Made by a program: the position numbers and the translations under genes
Notes under the pieces: generated by a model
Told to the model about the DNA's origin: nothing
The model's input: only the letters and a program-made list of their open reading frames with translations
The model's database searches: none
Part shown: positions 45,715-53,869 of the stretch, in pieces
How positions within the stretch are numbered: the first letter of the stretch is position 1
Layout of the letters: each line of letters begins with the position of its first letter
DNA from: Cellulophaga sp. L1A9
GTDB taxonomy: Bacteria > Bacteroidota > Bacteroidia > Flavobacteriales > Flavobacteriaceae
Direction: 5' to 3'
Assembly (NCBI RefSeq): GCF_009797025.1
Contig: NZ_CP047027.1
Location: forward strand, 2,542,001 to 2,606,000
Length of the DNA: 64,000 nt

Positions 45715-46617
45715 TTAGCCATTGATAGCTACAACATTCTCTACATGATCTGCCATCATATCTTTAAGCATGTTTTCAATCCCATTCTTTAAAGTAAATG
45801 TAGATGAAGGACATCCGCTACAAGCGCCTTGCAAAATTACGTTTACTGTTTTAGTGTCTTTATCGTATGATTTAAACATAATATTACCACCGTCACTAGC
45901 CACAGCAGGTTTTACATACTCCTCTAAAATATCAATTATTTTTTTTGAAGTATCGTCTAAGTTTTCATCTTGAAGTTGTGTTTTTGGAGCTTCCGCTTTT
46001 TTCTTTACCACACTTTCGGCAGAAACAACCTCTAAGCCATCTCCTATGAAGTTTCTAATTAATTCTCTTATGTCAAAAGTGACTTCATTCCAATCAGCTA
46101 CTTCGTATTTTGTAACAGATGCATAGTTTTCATCAAAGAAAACCTCTTTTACAAATGGTAAATGAAATAATTGCTTCGCTAATTCTGAATCTTTAGCTTC
46201 ATCAATGTTTTTAAATTCAAATGCTGTAGGTACAATTGTTTTGTTAGAAACAAATTTCATTACCGCAGGATTTGGAGTACTTTCCGCATAGACTGTAGCG
46301 GGTACTTTTTTAGGATCCTTATCTTCATGAATAATAGGTTCTCCACTATTCAAATATTCAACTAATTGCTGAGCAACTTCGTCTTTTACATCGTCCCATT
46401 CTACAATACTAAAACGCTCTAAGGCAATAAAGTTTGCAGAAATATAAACAGTTTTTACAAAGGGTAAATAAAATAATTGTTGTGCTAAAGGTGAGTTTTT
46501 AGCTTCGTCAATATCTTTATATTCGTAGTTGTTACTTTTGGTAATAAAGTGGTTCGTATCGAACTTAAGTATGGCGGGATTATTAGTTTCTACAATAGTT
46601 ATCGTGAACTCTTTCAT
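45715..46617 (-). CDS. NifU-like Fe-S cluster carrier with two N-terminal Nfu_N domains
   Basis: 300 residues. The N-terminal domain of Nfu is present twice: copy 1 about residues 2-95 and copy 2 about 106-195, aligned by 'LFYLPFVKTVYIS' and 'LFHLPFVKEVFFD'. The C-terminal NifU domain (about 215-300) holds the cluster Cys C266-x-x-C269 (GACSGCPSS). It is a carrier that receives and delivers [4Fe-4S] clusters, for example from SUF. The doubled N-domain is longer than the single-domain NfuA type. Confidence 0.92.
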   Translation of the reverse strand: MKEFTITIVETNNPAILKFDTNHFITKSNNYEYKDIDEAKNSPLAQQLFYLPFVKTVYISANFIALERFSIVEWDDVKDEVAQQLVEYLNSGEPIIHEDKDPKKVPATVYAESTPNPAVMKFVSNKTIVPTAFEFKNIDEAKDSELAKQLFHLPFVKEVFFDENYASVTKYEVADWNEVTFDIRELIRNFIGDGLEVVSAESVVKKKAEAPKTQLQDENLDDTSKKIIDILEEYVKPAVASDGGNIMFKSYDKDTKTVNVILQGACSGCPSSTFTLKNGIENMLKDMMADHVENVVAING

Positions 46618-46636
46618 CTTGATTTAATTTTACGAG

Positions 46637-46644
46637 CAAAAATA
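46637..46644 (-). promoter_or_regulatory. -7 box (TATTTTTG) for the Nfu gene
   Basis: On the minus strand TATTTTTG matches TAnnTTTG, 19 bp before the ATG at 46617. No convincing -33. Confidence 0.4.
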
Positions 46645-46745
46645 CAAAGTAATTGCCACTATAGCTATATATAATAATGTTGTATTTCTATCGTTATACT
46701 TTATATTTAGAAAAATTAGAACACACCACACTTTTAAACATAAAA

Positions 46746-47762
46746 ATGAAAAGGATTTATTTTATAGTACTCCTCCTGTTAGTTTTTGTTGCTCCTTCTA
46801 GAGCTCAAGAAGGGATCCCTGTTTATTTTGATTACTTATCAGATAATTATTATTTAGTGCATCCTTCTATGGCAGGTATAGGAGAAGGTGGTAAAGTAAG
46901 GCTTACTGCGAGAAAACAATGGTTTAGCGTAGATGATGCTCCTAATTTACAAACGTTAAATGCACATGTTAGAGTAAGTGAAAAGAGTGGTGTTGGCGCT
47001 ATAATTTTTAATGACGCCAATGGGTATCACTCGCAAACAGGTGTAAAATTTACCTATGCACATCATTTAAGGTTCGGTGGTGATGCTCGTAGTTTAAACC
47101 AATTGTCTTTCGGATTAAGTGGTACTATGTTGCAAAGTAGCTTAGATGAGTCGGAGTTTAGGTCAGTAACACCAGATCCTGCAATTGTAGGTTCTAAAAT
47201 AAGTGCTACTTATTTTAATGCAGACTTAGGAATGTCTTACAATTATTTAGAATTTTATGCGCACGCATCCATCTTAAATTTGATGAGCAGCAAGCGTAAT
47301 TTATATTATAAAGATAGAACGGATAATCCTCAAGTGCCAGAAGTAGATAATTTACGAAGGTATTTATTGTCTGTAGGATATGTTTTTGGTCGTAGTGACT
47401 GGCAAATAGAGCCTTCTGTAATGTTTCAGATGACAGATTTTACCCAAGAAAAATCGATGGACTTTAATGCTAAGGTATATAAAGATGTAGATTTTGGTAA
47501 AGTATGGGGTGGTATTTCATACCGAAGAAGTTTTGATGGGGCACAGTATGCTACCACAGATGATTTTGGCGAACAACGTTTACAGTTAATTACGCCAATA
47601 GTAGGTGTTAATTACAAGAATTTTATGGTGTCCTATAATTATTCTTATCAGATGGGAGATATTCGTTTTGATAATGGAGGTTTTCATCAAATTACCTTAG
47701 GGTATGATTTCTTGCAAACAGAAAAAAGATACGACTGTAAATGCCCAGCAGCTAATTACTAA
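46746..47762 (+). CDS. PorP/SprF family type IX secretion membrane protein (orphan)
   Basis: 338 residues from the ATG at 46746, which gives a normal signal peptide (MKRIYFIVLLLLVFVAPSRAQ, cleaved near 21); the in-frame ATG at 46677 would put 23 non-signal residues before it. The mature part starts 'YFDYLSDNYYLVHPSMAGIGEGG', the PorP/SprF pattern of an outer-membrane beta-barrel near 12-14 strands. SprF is needed to secrete type-B CTD proteins such as SprB. No adhesin gene is next to it, unlike the copy at 56280. A terminator follows. Confidence 0.87.
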   Translation: MKRIYFIVLLLLVFVAPSRAQEGIPVYFDYLSDNYYLVHPSMAGIGEGGKVRLTARKQWFSVDDAPNLQTLNAHVRVSEKSGVGAIIFNDANGYHSQTGVKFTYAHHLRFGGDARSLNQLSFGLSGTMLQSSLDESEFRSVTPDPAIVGSKISATYFNADLGMSYNYLEFYAHASILNLMSSKRNLYYKDRTDNPQVPEVDNLRRYLLSVGYVFGRSDWQIEPSVMFQMTDFTQEKSMDFNAKVYKDVDFGKVWGGISYRRSFDGAQYATTDDFGEQRLQLITPIVGVNYKNFMVSYNYSYQMGDIRFDNGGFHQITLGYDFLQTEKRYDCKCPAANY

Positions 47763-47785
47763 TAGAATACCTAAGAAAATATATA

Positions 47786-47817
47786 GAAAAACCTGTAGCT
47801 CATGCTACAGGTTTTTT
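47786..47817 (+). terminator. Rho-independent terminator after orphan PorP gene
   Basis: AAAACCTGTAGC / GCTACAGGTTTT with TCAT loop and T tract. The convergent VWA gene ends 22 bp later. Confidence 0.93.
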
Positions 47818-47838
47818 GCTTTTCATTATATCATTAAT

Positions 47839-49041
47839 TTATTCATCCCACTTGTAATTCTTCATTTCTGCTTGCTTCTTTATAGCAGATAACATCGCAT
47901 TTTCAAGTTCGCCTTGATTTTGATCTGTTTGGTTTTCTGCTATGAACTGCTCACGTTTTTTATTTAATTCTCTAATTTCAGATTGGATGGCAGTACGTTC
48001 TTCTTTTTTATTACTGATGTAATTTTTAATTTCTTTGTCAGACTTATTTTTTAATTCCACAGGTAATTGTTCTTTCTCTAATGTTGAGGTATCAAAGGTT
48101 TCCTCATCTGCGGCATCAACCAAATCCCAAGTAGCATTGTTATATAATCTAGAACTCTTACTAACCGCTCTTTTTACAGCCACGGCTTCTTCTACTTCCA
48201 TGGCATTTGAATCTTGTGTATATTGTTTTTGCAGATTAGCTTGTCCTAAACTACCGTAAGCAATATAGGTTGTGTTTAGTTTTGCATTTAGTTTTACAAT
48301 ACCTGCATCGTATGGTGTGTCTATATGCACTATATGTTTGTTGTGATCAATTGCCATATAATCTCCGCCAGTTAAAAGTGCGCCGTTTTTCCATTGGCTA
48401 GAAACACCTTGTTGGTATCCGCCACAAAAAATAGTGTTGATCACCACATCTTTTTCTTTTGCATTTGTTACAGCGTCTTTATAGTTTAGTTTTCCTTGTG
48501 TAAAAGGTTCGTTTCCTGCGATAAATATCATTTTTAAGTTATCTGCATTTTTACCCCAATCTAATTGATTTAAGGAGGTTTGTATCACTTGGCCACAATA
48601 TTCTTCGCCACCGTTAGTGCGCAGTGAAAATAGTTTTTCAGAAATTTCATCTAAATCTCCACTAAAGCCTAGTACTTGTTGTATGTAACCTTCATGAGAC
48701 GATAAATGATCATTTCCGTATTGGTATAAAGCAATCTCTAAGTTTGGTCTTATGTAATCATGATTATCGTCGTTGCCACAGCGAGCCTTTACATAAGCAA
48801 ATTTGTTTACGATGTCCCATAATTGTGCTTTAGCTTGGTCAATGAGTCCGTCCATACTATTGCTAGTATCTAGTAGTAAGGCAATTTTAACCGTATTGTT
48901 TATGTGTTTATGTTCGTTCGTATGTGCTTGCGCCATGATTGGGGCTATAACGTCTTTCTTTTTAATCATTTCACAAGCATTCATTGTTGTAACGCTAAAC
49001 GCTAAAAAACCTATGCCGATAATTCTTTTCATGTTTTTCAT
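47839..49041 (-). CDS. VWA-domain lipoprotein
   Basis: 400 residues. A type II signal with lipid Cys at 23 (TTMNAC) suggests a lipoprotein; the start is the ATG at 49041, with an equally good one at residue 4. The VWA domain begins about residue 51 with the MIDAS motif D58-T-S60-N-S62, then a long body; the C-terminal 100 residues are Glu/Lys-rich and likely helical ('KEERTAIQSEIRELNKKREQ'). VWA domains bind proteins through metal; the partner is unknown. No MoxR/ATPase or other partner is adjacent. Confidence 0.82.
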   Translation of the reverse strand: MKNMKRIIGIGFLAFSVTTMNACEMIKKKDVIAPIMAQAHTNEHKHINNTVKIALLLDTSNSMDGLIDQAKAQLWDIVNKFAYVKARCGNDDNHDYIRPNLEIALYQYGNDHLSSHEGYIQQVLGFSGDLDEISEKLFSLRTNGGEEYCGQVIQTSLNQLDWGKNADNLKMIFIAGNEPFTQGKLNYKDAVTNAKEKDVVINTIFCGGYQQGVSSQWKNGALLTGGDYMAIDHNKHIVHIDTPYDAGIVKLNAKLNTTYIAYGSLGQANLQKQYTQDSNAMEVEEAVAVKRAVSKSSRLYNNATWDLVDAADEETFDTSTLEKEQLPVELKNKSDKEIKNYISNKKEERTAIQSEIRELNKKREQFIAENQTDQNQGELENAMLSAIKKQAEMKNYKWDE

Positions 49042-49258
49042 TTTTTTCTAAGTTTAAATTGTTTTATTCCGATTGTAAAACTAAAAGCAAACTTATTTAG
49101 ATAAAATAAGGAATGAGGGAAGTACTCATTTCAGTGAGTGAAGTTGTTTTCTAAATTTGTAAAGCCTACTTATCAGTGCTAAGTTTATAGGAATCAACAA
49201 TTATAGCATTTTTTAATACCATGAAAAACAACTAAGTTTATCCTCTATTTAATGGATA

Positions 49259-51460
49259 ATGAATAAAAGTAAGCACCTATTTTTTACGTTTTTCTTATTT
49301 TGTTTTGTGGCTTTATCACAAGCGCAAAGTCAAAGGTCTAGTTTTGAAATAAAGGGTTCTGTACAGGGTGAAGAAAATAGAGAACCCATTTCTGGTGTCT
49401 CGGTTACTACAAGTAGTGGGGGTTACACGGTGACTAACGGTTTGGGAGAATTTAAAATTAAAGCAATCATAGGAGATCAATTAATGTTTGAAAGTTCTTC
49501 CTTTGAAACCGTCATTCATACCGTAAAAACCTCCGAAGATGTAGATGTTCGGGTAAGAGATTATGTTCCGGAGAGTAAAACTTCTTCGATGTCATCAAAA
49601 AGCAGAAGCTCTACGTCTATTCAGCAATTATTAGATTCAGCAAACTATTATAAAAAAACAGATATTGAAAAAAGTATTGATTTCGTTACAAAAGCAATTG
49701 TTCAAATCGGGAAGGATGGAAATAAAAATTTACTTTCAAAATCATACACTACGCTAGGCGAAATCTACCAGTATCATAAACAGTATGATTTAGCGGTAAA
49801 TAGCTTTAAAGAAGCACTTTTGGCAGCGGATGCGATTAAGACAGAGCTGCTATTGGCTCAGAGTTATTTAGCGAATAAGGAGTATAGAAATGCACAATCA
49901 TTATTTTTAACGCTAGGAAAAAAAACGTCACTTTCAAGCTTTCAAAAAGCACAAGTGTATGAAGGACTAGGCGATGCTAATAAAGGATTGGGCGCTACGG
50001 ATAAAGCTATTGAGAACTATTCATTAGGTCTGAACTTGGCTAAAAATAAATCTATAACCCCTAAGATAACGGATTTAAATTCTAAAATTGCCGATGCCTA
50101 TGCGGATGATAATCAACTAGAGGAAGCTGAGGTTTATTATGATAATTCGCTAGAACTTTCTGAGAATGAAGCACCACAAAGGGCTGTTCAGGAGAAAGAA
50201 AAAGTGGCCGATTTTTACAATAAAAGAAATGAATATGATAAAGAAGTTAGTCTTCGTAAAAAGAGTTTAGAAGATTTAAAAGGCTTGAATTCACCTCAGC
50301 AAAAAGTAGCGAAGACCTCTGGTGTAAACACAGGGTCTGATTCTATTTCATCACAACGTATCAAATATAAAATTGGAAATGCTTTATTGTCGCAGCGCAA
50401 GTACGATCAAGCAATACCCTATTTGCAAGAAAGTATAGATGAAGCTAGTGTAGATGATGATTTAGTAGTACAAAAAGATGCCACACGAAAGCTTTCTGAA
50501 GTATATAAGTATCAAGGAGATTTTAATAAAGCATTAGAAACCTACCAAGAATATGTAAGTATTGTAGATACGTTGTATGTGCGGAAGGAACAAGAGATTT
50601 CTAGAGCAACACGTTTGAATAGAGAGATAGCAACGAAACAAAATAGAATTTCAGGATTAGAGAAAGAAAGAGAGTTGTACCAGAGTAAGTATGATTTGGT
50701 ATTAACCAGTGAACAATTAGTAGAACGCCAAAAATGGTTAATCTATTCACTAGTTTTTGGAATGCTTTTATTGGGCTTAACAACCTATTTTTTCTATCGC
50801 AGTAACAAACAGCAAAAATTAGCGAACAATTTATTAGCGTTAAAATCTTTGCGATCACAAATGAATCCGCATTTTATTTTTAATGCGCTGAATTCTGTAA
50901 ATAATTATATCGCTAAAAGCGATGAAAGAAGTGCCAATAGGTATTTGAGTGATTTTTCTACTTTAATGCGTGCCGTTTTAGAAAACTCAGAAGAAGATTT
51001 TATTCCGTTAACTAAAGAAATTGAATTACTAGAGCTTTACACAAAATTGGAGCATTCTCGGTTTGCGGATAAATTTGATTATGAAATAAAAATTGATAAG
51101 GATATAGATGTAGCTTCGTATCAAATTCCTCCTATGCTGTTGCAACCTTACATTGAAAATGCCATTTGGCATGGACTTCGGTATAAGGATGAAAAAGGCT
51201 TTTTAATGATTGATGTTAAAAATAAAACCAAAAGTAGCATCGAAATAACTATTTCAGATAATGGAATTGGGCGTAAAAAATCTACGGAACTAAAAACAAA
51301 CAATCAGAAAAAACAAAAGTCCAAAGGTATGGGCAATATTAAAAAGAGAATAGATATCCTTAATGACATGTATAAGGATAAGGTCGACGTTTTTATTTCT
51401 GATTATAACGAAGATGGGACAGGAACAAAAGTGATTTTTTTACTAAAGAAAGATCAATAG
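49259..51460 (+). CDS. LytS-type sensor histidine kinase with carboxypeptidase-like and TPR sensor domain
   Basis: 733 residues. Signal peptide (to about 22, SQAQ), a carboxypeptidase-regulatory-like domain (about 28-95: 'GSVQGEENREPISGVSVTTSSGGYTVTNG' opening), TPR repeats (about 125-450), a short coiled coil, one helix (about 491-512), then HisKA_LytS with H538 in 'NPHFIFNALN' and a GHKL ATPase ('NAIWHGL', 'DNGIGRKKS', 'KGMGNIKKRI'). It senses outside or periplasmic cues through the TPRs and phosphorylates the response regulator 31 bp downstream. Confidence 0.93.
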   Translation: MNKSKHLFFTFFLFCFVALSQAQSQRSSFEIKGSVQGEENREPISGVSVTTSSGGYTVTNGLGEFKIKAIIGDQLMFESSSFETVIHTVKTSEDVDVRVRDYVPESKTSSMSSKSRSSTSIQQLLDSANYYKKTDIEKSIDFVTKAIVQIGKDGNKNLLSKSYTTLGEIYQYHKQYDLAVNSFKEALLAADAIKTELLLAQSYLANKEYRNAQSLFLTLGKKTSLSSFQKAQVYEGLGDANKGLGATDKAIENYSLGLNLAKNKSITPKITDLNSKIADAYADDNQLEEAEVYYDNSLELSENEAPQRAVQEKEKVADFYNKRNEYDKEVSLRKKSLEDLKGLNSPQQKVAKTSGVNTGSDSISSQRIKYKIGNALLSQRKYDQAIPYLQESIDEASVDDDLVVQKDATRKLSEVYKYQGDFNKALETYQEYVSIVDTLYVRKEQEISRATRLNREIATKQNRISGLEKERELYQSKYDLVLTSEQLVERQKWLIYSLVFGMLLLGLTTYFFYRSNKQQKLANNLLALKSLRSQMNPHFIFNALNSVNNYIAKSDERSANRYLSDFSTLMRAVLENSEEDFIPLTKEIELLELYTKLEHSRFADKFDYEIKIDKDIDVASYQIPPMLLQPYIENAIWHGLRYKDEKGFLMIDVKNKTKSSIEITISDNGIGRKKSTELKTNNQKKQKSKGMGNIKKRIDILNDMYKDKVDVFISDYNEDGTGTKVIFLLKKDQ

Positions 51461-51490
51461 GGAAAATCAATCTATAAAAAAATAATTAAA

Positions 51491-52222
51491 ATGAAATTGA
51501 AAGCAATTCTAGTAGAAGATGAAGCCAATAGTAGAGAGATTCTGCGTAATTATTTAGCTAAATATTGTCCTGAAGTAACTCTTGTTGGCGAAGCATCTAC
51601 TATAAAAGAAGGCTTGGATTTAATTCATAAAAACGAATTAGATCTTGTTTTTCTAGATGTAGAGATGCCTTTTGGTAATGCTTTTGATTTACTAGAGCAA
51701 ATACCAGATAGAACTTTTGAAACTGTATTTGTAACGGCGTATAATAATTATGCTATTGAGGCATTAAATAATCATGCGGCATATTATTTAATGAAACCTA
51801 TAAGTATAGATGAATTGATTAAAGCAGTTGATTATGTTAAGGAAATTCGTCTAAAAGAAAATGCCTTAGAAGATAAAATTTTAAAGCCTAAGTTAAACAC
51901 GGTAGAAGGCAAAATAACGATACCGCAACAAGATGGTTTTCAAATTTTAAATGTTGCAGATATCATGTATTGTAAGGCAGATGATAATTATACCGAAATA
52001 TATGTAAAAGACAAGAGGATAGTGGTGAGCAAAACTCTAAAGTATTTTGAAGAGGCCTTATCTGAATTTTCTTTTGCTAGAATTCACAAATCTTACGTGG
52101 TTAATGTAAATGAAGTTGTAAAATACGTAAAAGGAAAAGGCGGTAGCGTGCTGCTTTCTAACGGAAAAGAACTTTTGGTTTCTGCATCTAAAAAGAAAGA
52201 TTTATTAGCTTATTTTGAATAG
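51491..52222 (+). CDS. LytTR response regulator
   Basis: 243 residues. Receiver domain with phospho-acceptor D56 in 'FLDVEMPFG', the Thr in 'FVTAYNNYA' and Lys in 'YLMKPISI'; then a LytTR DNA-binding domain (about 138-240, 'YCKADDNYTEIYVK', 'RIHKSYVVNV'). Paired with the kinase at 49259. Its targets are not shown by the sequence, though the direct neighbours (carbonic anhydrase, fabD) are not obviously in its regulon. Confidence 0.93.
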   Translation: MKLKAILVEDEANSREILRNYLAKYCPEVTLVGEASTIKEGLDLIHKNELDLVFLDVEMPFGNAFDLLEQIPDRTFETVFVTAYNNYAIEALNNHAAYYLMKPISIDELIKAVDYVKEIRLKENALEDKILKPKLNTVEGKITIPQQDGFQILNVADIMYCKADDNYTEIYVKDKRIVVSKTLKYFEEALSEFSFARIHKSYVVNVNEVVKYVKGKGGSVLLSNGKELLVSASKKKDLLAYFE

Positions 52223-52255
52223 GCATTGGTATTTTAAATGAATAAAAATAATAGT

Positions 52256-52768
52256 ATGATTATAAAAACAATAAACGGAAATACACCAGTGATAGGTGAG
52301 GATTGCTTTATCGCTGAAAATGCGGTGATTGTGGGAGAAGTATCCATGGGCAATCAATGCAGTGTTTGGTATAGCGCTGTCCTTAGAGGCGATGTGCATT
52401 ATATTAAAATGGGGAATAAGGTTAATATTCAAGATGGTGCGGTGATACATGCAACTTATAAGAAGTCGCCAACTACAATTGGTAATAATGTATCTATAGG
52501 TCATAATGCTATTGTTCATGGATGTACCATACATGATAATGTTCTTATTGGAATGGGGAGTATTGTTATGGATGATTGTATTGTAGAAAGTAATAGTATA
52601 ATTGCAGCAGGAGCAGTACTAACAAAAGGAACTCATGTGCCTAGTGGTACAATATTCGCTGGAATGCCTGCTAAAAAAATAAAAGATATTAGTCCTGAAT
52701 TAAGTTCAGGGGAAATAGATAGGATTGCGGAAAGTTATGTGATGTACTCTGGTTGGTTTAAGGAATAG
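52256..52768 (+). CDS. Gamma-class carbonic anhydrase-like hexapeptide protein
   Basis: 170 residues from the ATG at 52256 (MIIKTINGNTP), typical of the family; the upstream ATG at 52238 adds six low-complexity residues. Left-handed beta-helix of hexapeptide repeats, with zinc-ligand His in 'AVIHATYKKSP', 'IGHNAIVHGC' order. YrdA/PaaY-like proteins; in some the activity is carbonic anhydrase or thioesterase-like, so the exact reaction is open. Confidence 0.88.
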   Translation: MIIKTINGNTPVIGEDCFIAENAVIVGEVSMGNQCSVWYSAVLRGDVHYIKMGNKVNIQDGAVIHATYKKSPTTIGNNVSIGHNAIVHGCTIHDNVLIGMGSIVMDDCIVESNSIIAAGAVLTKGTHVPSGTIFAGMPAKKIKDISPELSSGEIDRIAESYVMYSGWFKE

Positions 52769-52831
52769 CGACTTTAGATTCAAAATAAATATTATCACTA
52801 TTTTTACCGCATAATTAAAAGAATTGAAACG

Positions 52832-53716
52832 ATGAATGCATATATTTTTCCAGGACAGGGAGCACAATTTGTAGGAATGGGGTTAGACCTTTATGAAAAA
52901 TATCCTATTGCTCAGCAACTTTTTGAACAAGCAAATGAAATATTAGGCTTTAGTATTACAGATATTATGTTTGAAGGTACGCCTGAAGCTTTAAAGGAAA
53001 CTAAAGTAACTCAGCCAGCTATTTTTCTTCACTCTGTGATATTGAGTAAAGTAATGGGAGATACATTTAAACCAGATATGGTAGCGGGCCATTCATTAGG
53101 TGAGTTTTCTGCTTTAGTGGCAAACGGTACCTTAAATTTTGAAGACGGACTCAAGCTAGTTTCACAACGAGCATTAGCCATGCAAAAAGCCTGCGAATTA
53201 AAACCGAGTACCATGGCTGCGGTTTTAGCTTTAGCAGATGACGTTGTAGAAAAAATATGTGCAGAAGTACCCGGAATAGTTGTTGCTGCAAATTATAACT
53301 GTCCAGGTCAATTAGTTATTTCTGGAGAAGTAGAAGCAGTAACTATTGCCTGCGAAAAAATGAAAGAAGCGGGTGCTCGTCGAGCACTAATGTTACCTGT
53401 AGGTGGTGCTTTTCATTCTCCATTAATGGAACCTGCGAGAGAGGAATTAGCAGCTGCTATTGAAAACACAGTATTTAATACTCCTTCTTGTCCTATTTAT
53501 CAAAATGTAAGTACAACAGCAATTATGGATGCCGATGAAATAAAGAAAAATCTTATTTCTCAATTAACAGCTCCTGTGAAATGGACACAGAGCGTGCAAC
53601 ATATGATTGAAGATGGTGCTACTCAATTTATTGAAGTAGGACCTGGGAAAGTTTTACAAGGTTTGGTTAAGAAGATTCATCCAGGTGCTGAAGCTAAGTC
53701 TGCTGAAATTGTTTAA
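52832..53716 (+). CDS. fabD: Malonyl-CoA:ACP transacylase FabD
   Basis: 294 residues. Nucleophile S88 in GHSLGE (86-91), 'FPGQGAQFVGMG' near the N-terminus and 'VGGAFHSPLM' with the catalytic His. It loads malonyl groups on acyl carrier protein for fatty-acid synthesis. Stands apart from the rest of the fab genes here. A hairpin lies 24 bp after the stop. Confidence 0.96.
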   Translation: MNAYIFPGQGAQFVGMGLDLYEKYPIAQQLFEQANEILGFSITDIMFEGTPEALKETKVTQPAIFLHSVILSKVMGDTFKPDMVAGHSLGEFSALVANGTLNFEDGLKLVSQRALAMQKACELKPSTMAAVLALADDVVEKICAEVPGIVVAANYNCPGQLVISGEVEAVTIACEKMKEAGARRALMLPVGGAFHSPLMEPAREELAAAIENTVFNTPSCPIYQNVSTTAIMDADEIKKNLISQLTAPVKWTQSVQHMIEDGATQFIEVGPGKVLQGLVKKIHPGAEAKSAEIV

Positions 53717-53739
53717 ACGATTTTAGAGTGCATGGTTAT

Positions 53740-53774
53740 ACCGATGAAAGGTGTATTTCACCCCTTTTATCGGT
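53740..53774 (+). terminator. Hairpin after fabD (weak terminator)
   Basis: ACCGAT and AAAGG pair with CCTTT and ATCGGT, with a small bulge; outer stem six perfect pairs. No T tract follows, so termination is uncertain. Confidence 0.4.
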
Positions 53775-53869
53775 TCAATAATCGATATTTTGAGTAATAT
53801 TGGGGTCTATTTTAAATGCCGCAAAATTTGTATGTAATTTTGTTTTTTAAGAAATAAAATACTATAACC

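Noticed and set aside
46677..46745. Earlier start for the orphan PorP/SprF protein
   Set aside because: It would put 23 residues before a clear signal peptide; the ATG at 46746 gives a normal signal.
49092..49130. Palindromes CTTATTT-AGAT-AAAATAAG and ACTCA/TGAGT before the LytS kinase gene, as LytTR targets
   Set aside because: LytTR regulators bind direct repeats; these are inverted, short and AT-rich, so no support for autoregulation.
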